The translations under genes were made by a program, and so were the position numbers. From Pseudomonas sp. PB106 (GTDB lineage Bacteria; Pseudomonadota; Gammaproteobacteria; Pseudomonadales; Pseudomonadaceae), in the NCBI RefSeq assembly GCF_009764645.1, contig NZ_RWIM01000111.1, forward strand, positions 43,639-107,638: a DNA stretch of 64,000 nt. The letters run 5' to 3'. Below, piece after piece: positions 1 to 9,028 of the stretch; position 1 is the first letter of the stretch, and the number at the start of each line of letters is the position of its first letter. The notes beneath the pieces are model-generated. The model was given only the letters and a program-made list of their open reading frames with translations, was not told the DNA's origin and ran no database searches.

Positions 1-2
1 CG

Positions 3-917
3 GTGCGCCCTGCTTCCTATGCCGAACTGGCGGTGAAGGCCGACGCCTTGGCCGGCAAGCGTCTAGGCGTGCCGAAGATGTACATCAATGCCGACCCCGA
101 GGCCGGCACCAGCGCAGAACCGGGCATCGGCGGCCCGACCGGGCAACGCATCAACACCCGCGAGTCGATGATCGACCTGTGGAAGCAGGCACGCGCCGCG
201 CTGGAAGCGGCCGGCGCCGAAGTCATCGAAGTCGATTTTCCGCTGGTGTCCAACTGCGAAGGCGACCGCCCGGGCGCGCCGACCGTGTTCAATCGCGGCA
301 TCGTCTCCAAAGAGTTTTTGCACCACGAACTGTGGGATCTGTCGGCCTGGGCGTTTGACGACTTCCTGCGCGCCAACGGCGACCCAAAGCTCAATCGTCT
401 GGTCGATGTCGATGGGCCGAAAATCTTCCCCCACGACCCAGGCACGCTGCCGAACCGTGAAGGCGATCTGGCCGCCGGCATGGACGAATACGTGCGCATG
501 GCCGAGCGCGGCATCACGCCGTGGGATCAGATTCCGACGCTGCCGGACGGTCTGCGTGGCCTGGAGAAAACCCGCAAGCTCGATCTCGAAGACTGGATGG
601 ATGCGCTGAAACTCGACGCGGTGCTGTTCCCGACCGTGGCCGACGTCGGCCCGGCGGATGCCGATGTCAATCCGCAATCGGCCGACATCGCCTGGAGCAA
701 CGGCGTCTGGGTCGCCAACGGCAACCTCGCGATTCGTCACCTCGGCGTGCCGACCGTGACCGTGCCGATGGGCGTCATGGCTGACATCGGCATGCCGGCC
801 GGCTTGACCTTTGCCGGTCGCGCCTATGACGATTCGACGCTGCTGCGCCTGGCCTCGGCGTTTGAATCGACGGGGTCCAAACGTCTGGTGCCACCGCGCA
901 CGCCGCCGCTGTCCTGA
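3..917 (+). CDS. Amidase (amidase-signature family), C-terminal part, 5' end outside window
   Basis: This is the C-terminal 304 residues of an amidase-signature hydrolase, an enzyme family that cleaves amide bonds to acid plus ammonia or amine. The reading frame is open to the window edge, so the true start and the Ser-cisSer-Lys catalytic core lie upstream and cannot be checked. The visible part has the usual C-terminal features: a segment about partitioning and 'DAVLFPTVADVGPADA', then 'NLAIRHLGVPTVTVPMG' and 'GMPAGLTFAGRAYDD', typical of the conserved substrate-pocket end of the fold. It is followed by a hairpin and the convergent peroxidase gene. Its place beside a permease, flavin reductase and monooxygenase suggests it may belong to the same nitrogen-compound catabolic block, which is inference. 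Confidence 0.85.
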   Translation: MRPASYAELAVKADALAGKRLGVPKMYINADPEAGTSAEPGIGGPTGQRINTRESMIDLWKQARAALEAAGAEVIEVDFPLVSNCEGDRPGAPTVFNRGIVSKEFLHHELWDLSAWAFDDFLRANGDPKLNRLVDVDGPKIFPHDPGTLPNREGDLAAGMDEYVRMAERGITPWDQIPTLPDGLRGLEKTRKLDLEDWMDALKLDAVLFPTVADVGPADADVNPQSADIAWSNGVWVANGNLAIRHLGVPTVTVPMGVMADIGMPAGLTFAGRAYDDSTLLRLASAFESTGSKRLVPPRTPPLS

Positions 918-924
918 AACAAAA

Positions 925-954
925 CGGGGTCGAGACTGTTCAGTCCCGACCCCG
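925..954 (-). terminator. Hairpin between convergent amidase and DyP genes
   Basis: An inverted repeat CGGGGTCGAGACTG / CAGTCCCGACCCCG with a short loop lies between the two stop codons. Read on the minus strand the stem is followed by GTTTTGTTTC, so it fits best as the intrinsic terminator of the peroxidase gene. On the plus strand it has no clear T-run. Confidence 0.65.
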
Positions 955-961
955 CTTGCCG

Positions 962-1906
962 TTATCGATCCGCCAACTCTTCCAGCAGATCGGCTGACGG
1001 CACGAAATACAGGCCTCCGGTGACGGCGGTGCTGAAATCCAGCAACTTGTCGTAATTGCCCAGCGGTTTGCCGACGAACATGTTTTCCAGCATCTGCTCC
1101 ATCGGTTCCGGTGAGCGCGGATAGCCGATGAAGAACGTGCCGAACTCCCCCGCTCCCGGCCGACCAAACGGCATGTTGTCGCGCAGGATCTTCACTTCCT
1201 CGCCCGCCGCATTGGAAATTGTGGTCAGCGCACTGTGGGAATTGCTCGGTTTGACGTCTTCCCCCAATTCGATATCCGACAGTTTTGTGCGACCGATCAC
1301 TCGCTCCTGAGCCTCGACACTCAAACCGTTCCACGCCGTCATGTTGTGCAGGTACTTCTGCACCAACACGTAACTGCCGCCGCTGAAGTCCCGATCTTCG
1401 TCACCGACGATGGTGAAATTCACCGCTTTGCGACCGACCGGATTTTCCGTGCCGTCGACAAAACCGATGATGCTGCGCATGTCGAAATAGCGGAAACCCT
1501 GAACCTCGTCGACCACCGTCACGGCATCGCCGAGCACCGCCATGATCTGCGTGGCGAGTTCAAAACACAGGTCCATTTGATCGGCGCGGATGTGCAGCAA
1601 CAGGTCACCCGGCGTGGCCGGTGCATGACGCCCTTCAACGCCGAACTCACGAAAAGCGTGCAATGACGCCGGCCGCGGACTGCCGAACAAGCGATCCCAG
1701 CCATTCGACGAGAACCCGCAGATACACGTCAGGTTGCCCGCTGGGACACGCTTGCCGACCGATCGCACCAGCCCGGCAACATCACCGCACCAGCCCTTCA
1801 CTGTTTCCGCCGCATCGGCGCCCGGTTTAAGCGTTGCGACGATGAAAATCGCGCTGCTGGTGATCGGGCTGCCGACGGCTTGAGGTTCCAAAGGGTCGTT
1901 GCTCAT
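962..1906 (-). CDS. Dyp-type (dye-decolourising) heme peroxidase, YfeX-like
   Basis: This heme peroxidase uses H2O2 to oxidise dyes, phenolics or porphyrinogens. It has no signal peptide, so it is probably cytosolic. The 314-residue length matches the family. The hallmark GXXDG motif is present as GFVDGTENP, the proximal heme His is probably in the segment KPSNSHSAL, and the C-terminal FIGYPRSPEPMEQML block is characteristic. The start at MSNDPLEPQ gives the normal family N-terminus; the frame runs further upstream, but that part is unrelated and crosses into the neighbouring promoter. It is divergent from the TerC-like gene and has no encapsulin neighbour. Confidence 0.88.
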   Translation of the reverse strand: MSNDPLEPQAVGSPITSSAIFIVATLKPGADAAETVKGWCGDVAGLVRSVGKRVPAGNLTCICGFSSNGWDRLFGSPRPASLHAFREFGVEGRHAPATPGDLLLHIRADQMDLCFELATQIMAVLGDAVTVVDEVQGFRYFDMRSIIGFVDGTENPVGRKAVNFTIVGDEDRDFSGGSYVLVQKYLHNMTAWNGLSVEAQERVIGRTKLSDIELGEDVKPSNSHSALTTISNAAGEEVKILRDNMPFGRPGAGEFGTFFIGYPRSPEPMEQMLENMFVGKPLGNYDKLLDFSTAVTGGLYFVPSADLLEELADR

Positions 1907-1987
1907 CGCTGAAATGGCCGCTCTACAAGAGATGGATGAGAAGGTTCGGGACGCGATTACCGCCTGACACTTCGTTTTTTTCGAACT

Positions 1988-2023
1988 GTTGCGCAGAAAT
2001 AAACGATTTTTCTTTGCCGCAAC
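1988..2023 (+). promoter_or_regulatory. Possible structured leader or operator upstream of the terC-like gene
   Basis: GTTGCG (1988-1993) and CGCAAC (2018-2023) form a perfect inverted repeat, with a second inner pairing of AGAAA and TTTCT. It lies 56 bases upstream of the terC-like ATG and could be an RNA hairpin or a DNA operator. It does not match the yybP-ykoY manganese riboswitch consensus. Confidence 0.35.
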
Positions 2024-2078
2024 GTCGTCGCTAGCATGACCTCGTCTGACTCTAAACCAATAAGACAGGGAGCGTGAC

Positions 2079-3053
2079 ATGCCCGCCACGAACATCAATA
2101 TCGGCGAGCCCTGGATGTGGGGCGCCTTCATCGTTTTCGTTCTTGCCATGCTGGCATTGGACCTGTTTGTTTTCGGCGGGCGCAAGGCGCATCGCGTGTC
2201 AGTGCGCGAAGCCCTGTCGTGGGTCATTGCCTGGTGCCTGCTGGCCCTGAGCTTCGCCGGTTTGCTCTGGTGGTATCTGCACGGTGAGTTCGGCGCTGAC
2301 ATCGCCCGGCAGAAAACCCTCGAATTCCTCACCGGCTATTTGATCGAGCAATCGCTGTCGATCGACAACATGTTCGTCTTCGTGATGATCTTCAGCTACT
2401 TCGCTGTGCCGCCTGAGTTGCAGCGCCGCGTGCTGTTGTACGGCGTGCTCGGGGCGATCGTGATGCGCGCGGTGATGATCTTCGCCGGTGTCTGGCTGGT
2501 GTCGCAGTTCGAATGGCTGCTGTACGCCTTCGGCGTATTCCTGATCATCACCGGGATAAAGATGCTGGTGTTCGCCGAGCAGCAGCCGGATCTCGACAAC
2601 AATCCCTTGCTGCGCTGGGTGCGTGGGCATATGCGCATCACCAGTGGTTTTCACGGCGAGCGGTTTTTCATCCTGCAGAACGGCGTGCGCTGGGCGACTC
2701 CGATGTTTCTGGTGCTGGTGCTGATCGAGGCCAGCGACTTGATGTTCGCAGTCGACAGCATCCCGGCGATCTTCGCCGTCACCACCGATCCGTTCATCGT
2801 GTTCACCTCGAACATCTTCGCGATCTTGGGATTACGCGCGCTGTACTTCCTGTTGGCGGACATGGCCGACCGCTTTCATTTGCTCAAGTATGGGTTGGCG
2901 ATTGTGCTGGTGTTTATCGGCGGCAAAATGGTGCTGATGCCGTGGCTGCACATGCCGGTGGAGTGGTCGCTGGCGGTGGTGGGTGCGGTGATTTTCGGGT
3001 CAGTGCTGCTGAGCCTGGTTATCACCCGAGGGGCCGAACGCAGCACCGAATGA
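2079..3053 (+). CDS. TerC/Alx family integral membrane protein, probable metal exporter
   Basis: This polytopic inner-membrane protein of 324 residues has about nine hydrophobic segments. It carries the family signature acidic membrane motifs LIEQSLSIDNMFVF and IEASDLMFAVDSIPAIFA, whose Asp and Glu residues are thought to bind metal ions. E. coli Alx of this family exports Mn(II), and other members accompany tellurite or calcium handling. The ATG at 2079 has AGGGAG eight bases before it. It is monocistronic, divergent from the peroxidase gene, and followed by a REPIN. Metal export is a family inference; the specific ion cannot be read here. Confidence 0.88.
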   Translation: MPATNINIGEPWMWGAFIVFVLAMLALDLFVFGGRKAHRVSVREALSWVIAWCLLALSFAGLLWWYLHGEFGADIARQKTLEFLTGYLIEQSLSIDNMFVFVMIFSYFAVPPELQRRVLLYGVLGAIVMRAVMIFAGVWLVSQFEWLLYAFGVFLIITGIKMLVFAEQQPDLDNNPLLRWVRGHMRITSGFHGERFFILQNGVRWATPMFLVLVLIEASDLMFAVDSIPAIFAVTTDPFIVFTSNIFAILGLRALYFLLADMADRFHLLKYGLAIVLVFIGGKMVLMPWLHMPVEWSLAVVGAVIFGSVLLSLVITRGAERSTE

Positions 3054-3067
3054 CACCCCAAAAAACA

Positions 3068-3158
3068 CTGTAGGAGTGAGCCTGCTCGCGATAGCGGCTT
3101 GTCAGACAAGGCGATATTGACTGACCGACCGCTATCGCGAGCAGGCTCACTCCTACAG
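3068..3158. repeat. REPIN (inverted REP pair), GTGAGCCTGCTCGCGATAG type
   Basis: Two near-perfect inverted arms of about 30 bases (TGTAGGAGTGAGCCTGCTCG and its complement) flank a spacer of about 30 bases. The same element recurs at 36293 and at the right window edge. It lies between the ends of two convergent genes and may also act as a bidirectional terminator or mRNA stabiliser. Confidence 0.9.
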
Positions 3159-3168
3159 GGGATCGGTG

Positions 3169-4269
3169 TTACTTATCAGATTTGATGTTGGTCCAGACGC
3201 GGGTACGCACGCGTTCGAGCTTCTGCGGCAATGGCTGCACGACATAGAGGTTTTTCAGCGCTTCCGGGGTCGGTGTCAGGTTCGGGTTGTCCGTGATCTC
3301 TTTGTTGATCAGCGGTATCGAATCCTTGTTTGCATTCGGGTAGCCGAGGAAGTCGCTGATCGGCGCAATGACTTTCGGATCGAGCAAGGTGTTGAGGAAT
3401 TCGTGGGCCTCTTCGACATTCTTCGCACTCTTCGGAATCGCGAAAGTGTCGAACCAGATCGGCGCGCCTTCCTTCGGCAAGCGCCAGTCGACCACCACGC
3501 CATTGTTCGCCTCTTTGGCACGGTTGCCGAACTGATAGAAGCTGCCGGAGTAACCGATGGCCACGCAGATGTCGCCGTTGGCGATGTCGGTCATGTATTT
3601 GGCCGAGTTGAAGTAGGTCACGTAGGGGCGAACCTTGAGCATCAGCTCTTTGGCTTTTTCATAGTCGGCGGGGTTTTGGCTGTTCGGGTCGAGGCCGAGG
3701 TAATGCAGAGCCAACGGCAGAATTTCGGTCGGCGAATCAAGCATCGCTACACCGCAGGATTTGAGCTTTTCCATGTTCTCGGGTTTGAACACCAGATCCC
3801 AACTGTCCACCGGCGCGTTGTCACCCAATGCGGCCTTGACCTTGGCCGGGTTGAAGCCGATCAGCACCGTGCCGACCATGTAAGGCACGCCGTACTGGTT
3901 GCCGGGATCGTTCTTGCCGAGCAGTTTCAACAGCTCCGGATCCTGGTGGCTCCAGTTCGGCAGTTTCGACTTGTCGAGTTTCTGGAACACGCCCGCCTTG
4001 ATCTGCGTTTCGAGGAACTGGTTGGACGGCACGACCAAGTCATAACCGGAGTTGCCGGTGAGCAGTTTGGCTTCCAGGGATTCGTTGGTATCGAAGGTGT
4101 CCCAGGTCACTTTGATGCCGCTTTTTGCCGCGAAATCCTTGGGCACGGAGGGCAGGATGTAATCCGCCCAGTTGTACACGCGCAGTTCGCGCTGCTCGGC
4201 CTGGACGGCGCTGGCCAACAGCGTCAGCCCACACACGGTGGCACCCAGAATGCGTTTCATCGTGACCAT
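3169..4269 (-). CDS. Periplasmic polyamine-type ABC substrate-binding protein (PotF/SpuD-like)
   Basis: This 366-residue periplasmic binding protein is of the spermidine/putrescine class. A signal peptide (MKRILGATVCGLTLLASAVQA) precedes the mature start ELRVYNWADYI, the characteristic PotF-family opening. Family blocks include TWDTFDTNESLEAKL, YDLVVPSNQFL and KSCGVAMLDSPTEILPLALHYLG. The start at 4269 is chosen because GGGGAAAC precedes it; an internal ATG at 4260 would give the bare MKR start. No ATPase or permease gene is adjacent, so it must serve a transporter elsewhere or act as a ligand-sensing partner, for instance for the chemoreceptor encoded at 6877. The ligand is a polyamine or related amine by family only. 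Confidence 0.87.
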   Translation of the reverse strand: MVTMKRILGATVCGLTLLASAVQAEQRELRVYNWADYILPSVPKDFAAKSGIKVTWDTFDTNESLEAKLLTGNSGYDLVVPSNQFLETQIKAGVFQKLDKSKLPNWSHQDPELLKLLGKNDPGNQYGVPYMVGTVLIGFNPAKVKAALGDNAPVDSWDLVFKPENMEKLKSCGVAMLDSPTEILPLALHYLGLDPNSQNPADYEKAKELMLKVRPYVTYFNSAKYMTDIANGDICVAIGYSGSFYQFGNRAKEANNGVVVDWRLPKEGAPIWFDTFAIPKSAKNVEEAHEFLNTLLDPKVIAPISDFLGYPNANKDSIPLINKEITDNPNLTPTPEALKNLYVVQPLPQKLERVRTRVWTNIKSDK

Positions 4270-4473
4270 GGTTGTTTCCCCAAAATGCGGCGTGAGTTCG
4301 ATGGTTTTTATGTTCTGTACACGGCAGCGGCTTGAAAGGTAGCCAAGGGCAAAAATAGTCCAGCGTTTAATTGTGGTTTTGATTCTTGCTGACAGCGTAG
4401 CCGGTTCACAGTGGGTGATTGGCCAAAAGGGGATCGATGTGGCCAATATGAATGACCGCTGGGATGCGGACAA

Positions 4474-4507
4474 AACAATGCCCGGCACATGGCCGGGCAT
4501 TATTGTT
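4474..4507 (-). terminator. Intrinsic terminator after NCS1 permease gene
   Basis: An AACAATGCCCGGC / GCCGGGCATTATTGTT inverted repeat lies 14 bases beyond the permease stop codon on the minus strand. Confidence 0.75.
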
Positions 4508-4520
4508 TACGCGGACTGCG

Positions 4521-5933
4521 TCAATCGGTGTAACCCAACTTCGCCGCCCTGCTCTGCTGAGCCTGGCCGCGTGTCGCCAGGCAGTAATACAGCGGAACAG
4601 TGACCACCAGGCCGACCAGCCACGACAGATCCGCGCCATCAACCAGATTGGCGTAAGGCCCGACGTACAGCGACGTATTGGCGAACGGCAATTGCACGAT
4701 GATGCCGATGAAATAGGCGATGATCGCGTGCAGGTTGAAGCGTCCGTAGATCCCGCCATCGGCGCGGAAGATCGACGTAATGTCGTAGCAACCGCGCTTG
4801 ATCAGATAGAAGTCGATCAGGTTGATCGACGCCCACGGCACCAGCACCAAGAGCAGCGCCAGAATCAGCCCGATGAACTCGGAAATGAAATCCGCCGAGG
4901 CCCCGAGCGCCACCACGCAGCAGCCCGCCAGCACCACACTCGACAGCACCACACGTACCTTGATGCTCGGCGTCCATTGGCTGGCGAAGGTCTGGATCGA
5001 GGTGATGATCGACAGCACCGCGCCGTACAGATTGAGCGCGTTGTGGCTGATGATGTTGAGCAGGAACAGCACCATCAGAATCGGCCCCAGCCAACCGGTG
5101 GACTGCTTGACCGCAACCATCGCTTCAGTGCCTTCCGGCGTTGCCAGCACAGCCACCGCGCCGAAGGTGAACGACAGAATGGTGCCGAGCGTCGCGCCCA
5201 GATAGGTCGCCCAGAACGGCTTGGCGATGCCGATGTCGGCCGGCAGGTAACGCGAGTAGTCGGACACGTACGGCGAGAAGCTGATCTGCCAGATGATCCC
5301 CAGCGACACCGTCGCCAGCCAGCCGGACAGGTTGAAACTGCCGCGAGTGAAGAAGTCCGCCGGCAAATCATGGGCGAAGATGTAGATGAAACCCGCCAGC
5401 AGCGCGCTGCCCATCACCCAGGTGCCGATACGGTTCAGCGTATGGATGAAGTTGTAGCCGATCACACCGATGGCCGTGGCCGCCAACGCACCGATCAGGA
5501 TGCTCAACGGCGCCGGCACCGACGGCGCAATGCCGACGATGGATTTGCCGGCAAGGACGATGTTGGAAATGAAGAAACCGATGTAGATGATCGCCGCGAA
5601 AAACACGATCAACAGCGCGCCGTAGCGCCCGAACTGGCCGCGACTCTGGACCATCTGCGGAATGCCCATGCGCGGACCTTGCGCTGAGGCCAGCGCAATC
5701 ACCACGCCGCCGATCATGTGCCCGAGCGCAATTGCCAGCAGCCCCCAGAGCAAATCGAGATGGAACACCTGAACCACCATGGCGCCGGTGACGATGGGCA
5801 GTGGCGCAATGTTGGTGCTGAACCAAAGGGTGAACAGGTCGCGGGCCTTCCCGTGGCGTTCCGCGAGTGGGACATAGTCGACCGTATGGTTCTCGATCAA
5901 CGGATCTTGCCGGGACATCTGGGACATATGCAT
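4521..5933 (-). CDS. NCS1-family nucleobase/cation permease (CodB-like), copy 1
   Basis: This 12-helix inner-membrane symporter of 470 residues belongs to the nucleobase-cation-symport-1 family (cytosine, hydantoin, allantoin and similar heterocycles). The diagnostic segment VPLAERHGKARDLFTLWF is followed by the NIAPLPIVTGA helix, and AQGPRMGIPQMVQSRGQFG is the conserved helix 2-3 loop. The start is uncertain: ATGs at 5933, 5927 and 5918 are all possible and none has a strong ribosome-binding site. A second copy at 27141 matches it along its whole length. The upstream region carries a TGGTATTCCA element 85 bases before the start, shared with the flavin reductase and chemoreceptor promoters. 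The substrate is unknown. Confidence 0.87.
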   Translation of the reverse strand: MHMSQMSRQDPLIENHTVDYVPLAERHGKARDLFTLWFSTNIAPLPIVTGAMVVQVFHLDLLWGLLAIALGHMIGGVVIALASAQGPRMGIPQMVQSRGQFGRYGALLIVFFAAIIYIGFFISNIVLAGKSIVGIAPSVPAPLSILIGALAATAIGVIGYNFIHTLNRIGTWVMGSALLAGFIYIFAHDLPADFFTRGSFNLSGWLATVSLGIIWQISFSPYVSDYSRYLPADIGIAKPFWATYLGATLGTILSFTFGAVAVLATPEGTEAMVAVKQSTGWLGPILMVLFLLNIISHNALNLYGAVLSIITSIQTFASQWTPSIKVRVVLSSVVLAGCCVVALGASADFISEFIGLILALLLVLVPWASINLIDFYLIKRGCYDITSIFRADGGIYGRFNLHAIIAYFIGIIVQLPFANTSLYVGPYANLVDGADLSWLVGLVVTVPLYYCLATRGQAQQSRAAKLGYTD

Positions 5934-6011
5934 GAACTCGAGTTTGTCTGTTCTTATCGTTGTATGAAGCCAAACCGGGGGGACTCTATGGCCGCCCCTC
6001 AGATGCCGACC

Positions 6012-6027
6012 ATATTATGGTATTCCA
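6012..6027. promoter_or_regulatory. Shared 16-bp element, copy A (permease promoter)
   Basis: ATATTATGGTATTCCA matches copy C at 14 of 16 positions. It lies in the 318-base gap between the divergent permease and flavin reductase genes, 79-94 bases from the permease start. The TGGTATWCCA palindromic core resembles operators of GntR-family (FCD-type) regulators; that assignment is inference. Apart from copies A and B, I see nothing else definite in this gap. Confidence 0.5.
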
Positions 6028-6184
6028 AACTTTGCACAAGACTGATCCGCTGATTTGAACGCGATCTGCGCTGATATCCTCGCTGATCCTGCCCTTCGCT
6101 GACTAGCCGAAAGCCCCGTAAACATTGACTTTCCGACGAAAGAAGCACGTTTATCGGTTCACCTGAAAATCCCTTGCAAAGAAT

Positions 6185-6200
6185 GTATTACGGTATACCA
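6185..6200. promoter_or_regulatory. Shared 16-bp element, copy B (flavin reductase promoter)
   Basis: GTATTACGGTATACCA matches copy C at 15 of 16 positions and ends 52 bases before the flavin reductase ATG. Same element as at 6012 and 8880. Confidence 0.55.
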
Positions 6201-6251
6201 TCAGACCTACAAACACATAAAAACCGCGTCACAACACCCGAGGACTACCCA

Positions 6252-6737
6252 ATGATCGATGCTGCCATCTACAAACAAGTCATGGGCTCGTTCCCGTCCG
6301 GCGTCACTGTTATCACCACGCTGGATGACGACGGCCAGATCATCGGCCTGACCGCCAGCGCGTTCAGTTCGCTGTCGATGGACCCGGCGCTGGTGCTGTT
6401 CTGCCCCAACTACAGCTCCGATTCCTATCCGGTCTTGATCAAGAACAAACGCTTCGCCATCCATGTTCTCTCCGGCGGACAGCAAAGCGAAGCCTACGCC
6501 TTCGCCCGTAAAGGCAAGGACAAGGCGCAGGGTATCGAGTGGACGTTGAGCGAGTTGGGCAACCCTATTCTGGCCAATGCCACGGCGGTGATCGAGTGCG
6601 AGTTGTGGCGCGAATACGAAGGTGGCGACCACGCGATCATGGTCGGCGCGGTGAAGAATCTGATCGTGCCGGAGCAAGTGTCCGCACCGTTGGTGTATTG
6701 CCACGGGAAGATGGGTGCGTTGCCTGCGGTGGCTTGA
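6252..6737 (+). CDS. Flavin reductase-like FMN-binding protein (HpaC/RutF type)
   Basis: This 161-residue flavin reductase domain protein would supply reduced FMN to a two-component monooxygenase. The fold signature is complete: FPSGVTVITTLDDDG, GLTASAFSSLSMDPALVLFC (flavin phosphate and isoalloxazine contacts), FAIHVLSGGQQ, and the C-terminal GDHAIMVGAVKNL with the conserved GDH. The ATG at 6252 is preceded by CGAGGA; the frame continues upstream without a better start. The luciferase-like monooxygenase at 9029 is the obvious partner, although the chemoreceptor gene lies between them in the opposite direction. The promoter carries shared element copy B. Confidence 0.88.
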   Translation: MIDAAIYKQVMGSFPSGVTVITTLDDDGQIIGLTASAFSSLSMDPALVLFCPNYSSDSYPVLIKNKRFAIHVLSGGQQSEAYAFARKGKDKAQGIEWTLSELGNPILANATAVIECELWREYEGGDHAIMVGAVKNLIVPEQVSAPLVYCHGKMGALPAVA

Positions 6738-6757
6738 TTCCTCAATCAACACATAAC

Positions 6758-6851
6758 CCTGTGGGAGCTGGCTTGCCAGCGATAGCGTCAGTTCAGTCAG
6801 CATCAATATTGACAGTAATGACGCCATCGCTGGCAAGCCAGCTCCCACAGG
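6758..6851. repeat. REPIN, GAGCTGGCTTGCCAGCGAT type
   Basis: Long inverted arms (CCTGTGGGAGCTGGCTTGCC and its complement) are separated by about 30 bases, between the convergent flavin reductase and chemoreceptor genes. The same type occurs at 23994. Confidence 0.9.
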
Positions 6852-6876
6852 TTTTTATGTGACCCGGTAATGAATA

Positions 6877-8823
6877 TCAGGTCCGGAAACGACTCACCAA
6901 CTGATTCAACGTCTGCGACAACGCCGTCAGATTCTGCGCATCCTGGCGCGTCGAATCCGCCAGACTCGCCACCAACTGCGCATCCCCGTGAATCTGGCTG
7001 ATATGCCGATTGATGTCCTCGGCGACCTGATGCTGTTCTTCCGCCGCCGTGGCGATCTGCGTGTTCATGTCGCGGATCACGTCCACGGACTCACGTATCA
7101 ATCCAAAACTCGCACGCGCCTCGTTGATCGACAGCACAGTGTCCTGCGACACCTCAAGGCTGGCGTGCATTTGCTTGCCCATTTGATGAGTGCGTCGTGC
7201 CAGGTTACCGAGCAAAGCGTCGATCTCGCCGGTCGAGTCTGCGGTTCTCTTGGCCAGCGCGCGCACTTCGTCGGCGACCACGGCAAAACCGCGTCCCTGC
7301 TCCCCTGCCCGCGCCGCTTCGATTGCCGCGTTCAACGCCAGTAGATTGGTCTGTTCGGCGATGGAGCGGATGGTGCCGAGGATCGACTGAATGTCGTTGC
7401 TGTCCTGCTCCAATTGCTGCATCGACTCGGCGCTGTGGCCGATCTCCTGGCTCAGGCGCCCGACGTTGTTCACCGCCGCGTCGATCTGCTGTTGCCCGGC
7501 GTGAGCCTGGCGCTGGCCGTTGTCGGCAGAGTCCGCCGCCTGGCTGCACGAACGCGCGACTTCGTTGGAGGTGGCGACCATTTCGTGGAACGCCGTTGAG
7601 ACCATGTCCACCGCTTCGCGCTGCCGTGAGGCGACTTCAGCCATTTCCGCCGAAACCTCGGTGGCGCTGCCAGAGCTGCTGTGAATCTGCCCGGCCGCCT
7701 GACCGATGCGCTGGATTAACGTGCGGATCGCCTCGAGAAACTGGTTGAACCAGCCAGCCAGTTGCGCGGTTTCATCCTGCCCGCGTACATCCAGTCTCGC
7801 GGTCAGATCGCCCTCACCCTGTGCAATGCCTTCCAGACCACTGGCCACGCCACGAATCGGCTTGACCATCAACCCGGCAAACCACGCACCGGCCATGGCG
7901 AACAGCAGCGCGCAGGCAACAGCGATGGCGCCGATGATCCAGGTCAGCCGCGTGGCGCCGGCCATGACTTCACTGGCCTTGACCACACCGACGAAGCGCC
8001 AGCCCAGCGACTCCGACGGCCAGACCAGCGCCATGTAGCGCTCGCCGGCCAATTCGACTTCCACCAGACCTTTGCCCGCCTCGGCCAGTTGTTTGTAGCC
8101 CTCGCCCAGATCGGTGAGTTGCTTGAAGTTGTGCGCCGGATCGCTCGGGTCAACCAACACTGTGTTGTTGGCTTCCATCAGCATCAGATAACCGCTGTCC
8201 CCGAGGCGGATCTGCTTGACCAGATCGGTCAGTTGCTTGAGCGACACATCGATATTCACAACCCCGGCGTTGCTGCCCAACTGATTGTTGAAACTGCGCA
8301 CAGTACTCACCAGCACCACATCGTCCGCTGCCCAGTAATAGGCATCGGTGCGCAGCGTCTTGCCGGGATTGGCCATCGCGGTTTTGTACCAGGGCCGCGT
8401 GCGCGGATCGTAACTCGCCAGTTTCGGGTCGCCCGGCCAGAACAGGTAACCGCCCTGCTCGGTGCCCAACGAGAGATAGGTGTAAGCCGGATGGGCCTTG
8501 GCCAGCCCGGCGAACAACGCGAACACCTGCTGATCCTGCGGCCCCATCGGGATCTGCGCGGCGTCACTGCTCAGGTAGCGTTTAAGGCTGCCATCAATGC
8601 CCTGCAACTGCGGATGCTCAGCCAGATAGGCGACGTTCTGGCTGATGCCCTCGAAGAACAACTGCATGGCGTTCTCGACCTGGCGCACCTCCCTTCCGGT
8701 GCTGTCGATAAAGTTGTCCCGCGCCCCGTCGCGCACATTGAGGATGATCAGCACGGCCACCAGCAACACCGGCAGGCTGGCGATCACCGCGAACGCCAGA
8801 GTCAATTTTTGTTTTATGTTCAT
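6877..8823 (-). CDS. Methyl-accepting chemotaxis protein with dCache ligand-binding domain
   Basis: This transmembrane chemoreceptor has 648 residues. TM1 is around residues 8-28. A periplasmic double-Cache domain (about 35-275) contains the WYKTA and DVVLVSTV segments and a second module starting with [18 protein letters not shown]2 is around 280-305, followed by HAMP and the cytoplasmic signalling domain with the invariant hairpin [18 protein letters not shown]. The start at 8823 follows AAGGAAGG. It presumably senses an amino-acid- or amine-like ligand, since dCache receptors commonly do. Its promoter carries shared element copy C, so it may detect the compound imported and oxidised by the neighbouring genes (inference). 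Confidence 0.93.
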   Translation of the reverse strand: MNIKQKLTLAFAVIASLPVLLVAVLIILNVRDGARDNFIDSTGREVRQVENAMQLFFEGISQNVAYLAEHPQLQGIDGSLKRYLSSDAAQIPMGPQDQQVFALFAGLAKAHPAYTYLSLGTEQGGYLFWPGDPKLASYDPRTRPWYKTAMANPGKTLRTDAYYWAADDVVLVSTVRSFNNQLGSNAGVVNIDVSLKQLTDLVKQIRLGDSGYLMLMEANNTVLVDPSDPAHNFKQLTDLGEGYKQLAEAGKGLVEVELAGERYMALVWPSESLGWRFVGVVKASEVMAGATRLTWIIGAIAVACALLFAMAGAWFAGLMVKPIRGVASGLEGIAQGEGDLTARLDVRGQDETAQLAGWFNQFLEAIRTLIQRIGQAAGQIHSSSGSATEVSAEMAEVASRQREAVDMVSTAFHEMVATSNEVARSCSQAADSADNGQRQAHAGQQQIDAAVNNVGRLSQEIGHSAESMQQLEQDSNDIQSILGTIRSIAEQTNLLALNAAIEAARAGEQGRGFAVVADEVRALAKRTADSTGEIDALLGNLARRTHQMGKQMHASLEVSQDTVLSINEARASFGLIRESVDVIRDMNTQIATAAEEQHQVAEDINRHISQIHGDAQLVASLADSTRQDAQNLTALSQTLNQLVSRFRT

Positions 8824-8879
8824 GTTTACTGCGCCTTCCTTGTTCGAAGTGTCGGTCAGAAATATTTTGCGGATATTCC

Positions 8880-8895
8880 GTATTATGGTATACCA
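8880..8895. promoter_or_regulatory. Shared 16-bp element, copy C (chemoreceptor/monooxygenase intergenic)
   Basis: GTATTATGGTATACCA contains the perfect palindrome TGGTATACCA. It sits 57 bases upstream of the chemoreceptor ATG and 134 bases before the divergent monooxygenase ATG, so it could control both. Confidence 0.55.
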
Positions 8896-9028
8896 ATATT
8901 CAATCAACCGACCAGCCGTCCTCGAAGGCGTGCTTGAATGGTGAGAAGACTTGCGAGCGTTCAGCGCTCACGCCAGTGACACAGGCCCGCAAACGACCGG
9001 CCATCAACAAAAGATCCGAGGTAGCGTC

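Noticed and set aside
1960..2078. yybP-ykoY manganese riboswitch before the terC-like gene
   Set aside because: The conserved core sequence and helices of that riboswitch are not present; only a simple inverted repeat is seen.
1907..2332. N-terminal extension of the DyP peroxidase frame
   Set aside because: The extension is basic and not peroxidase-like, runs across the divergent terC promoter, and the family N-terminus begins at MSNDP.
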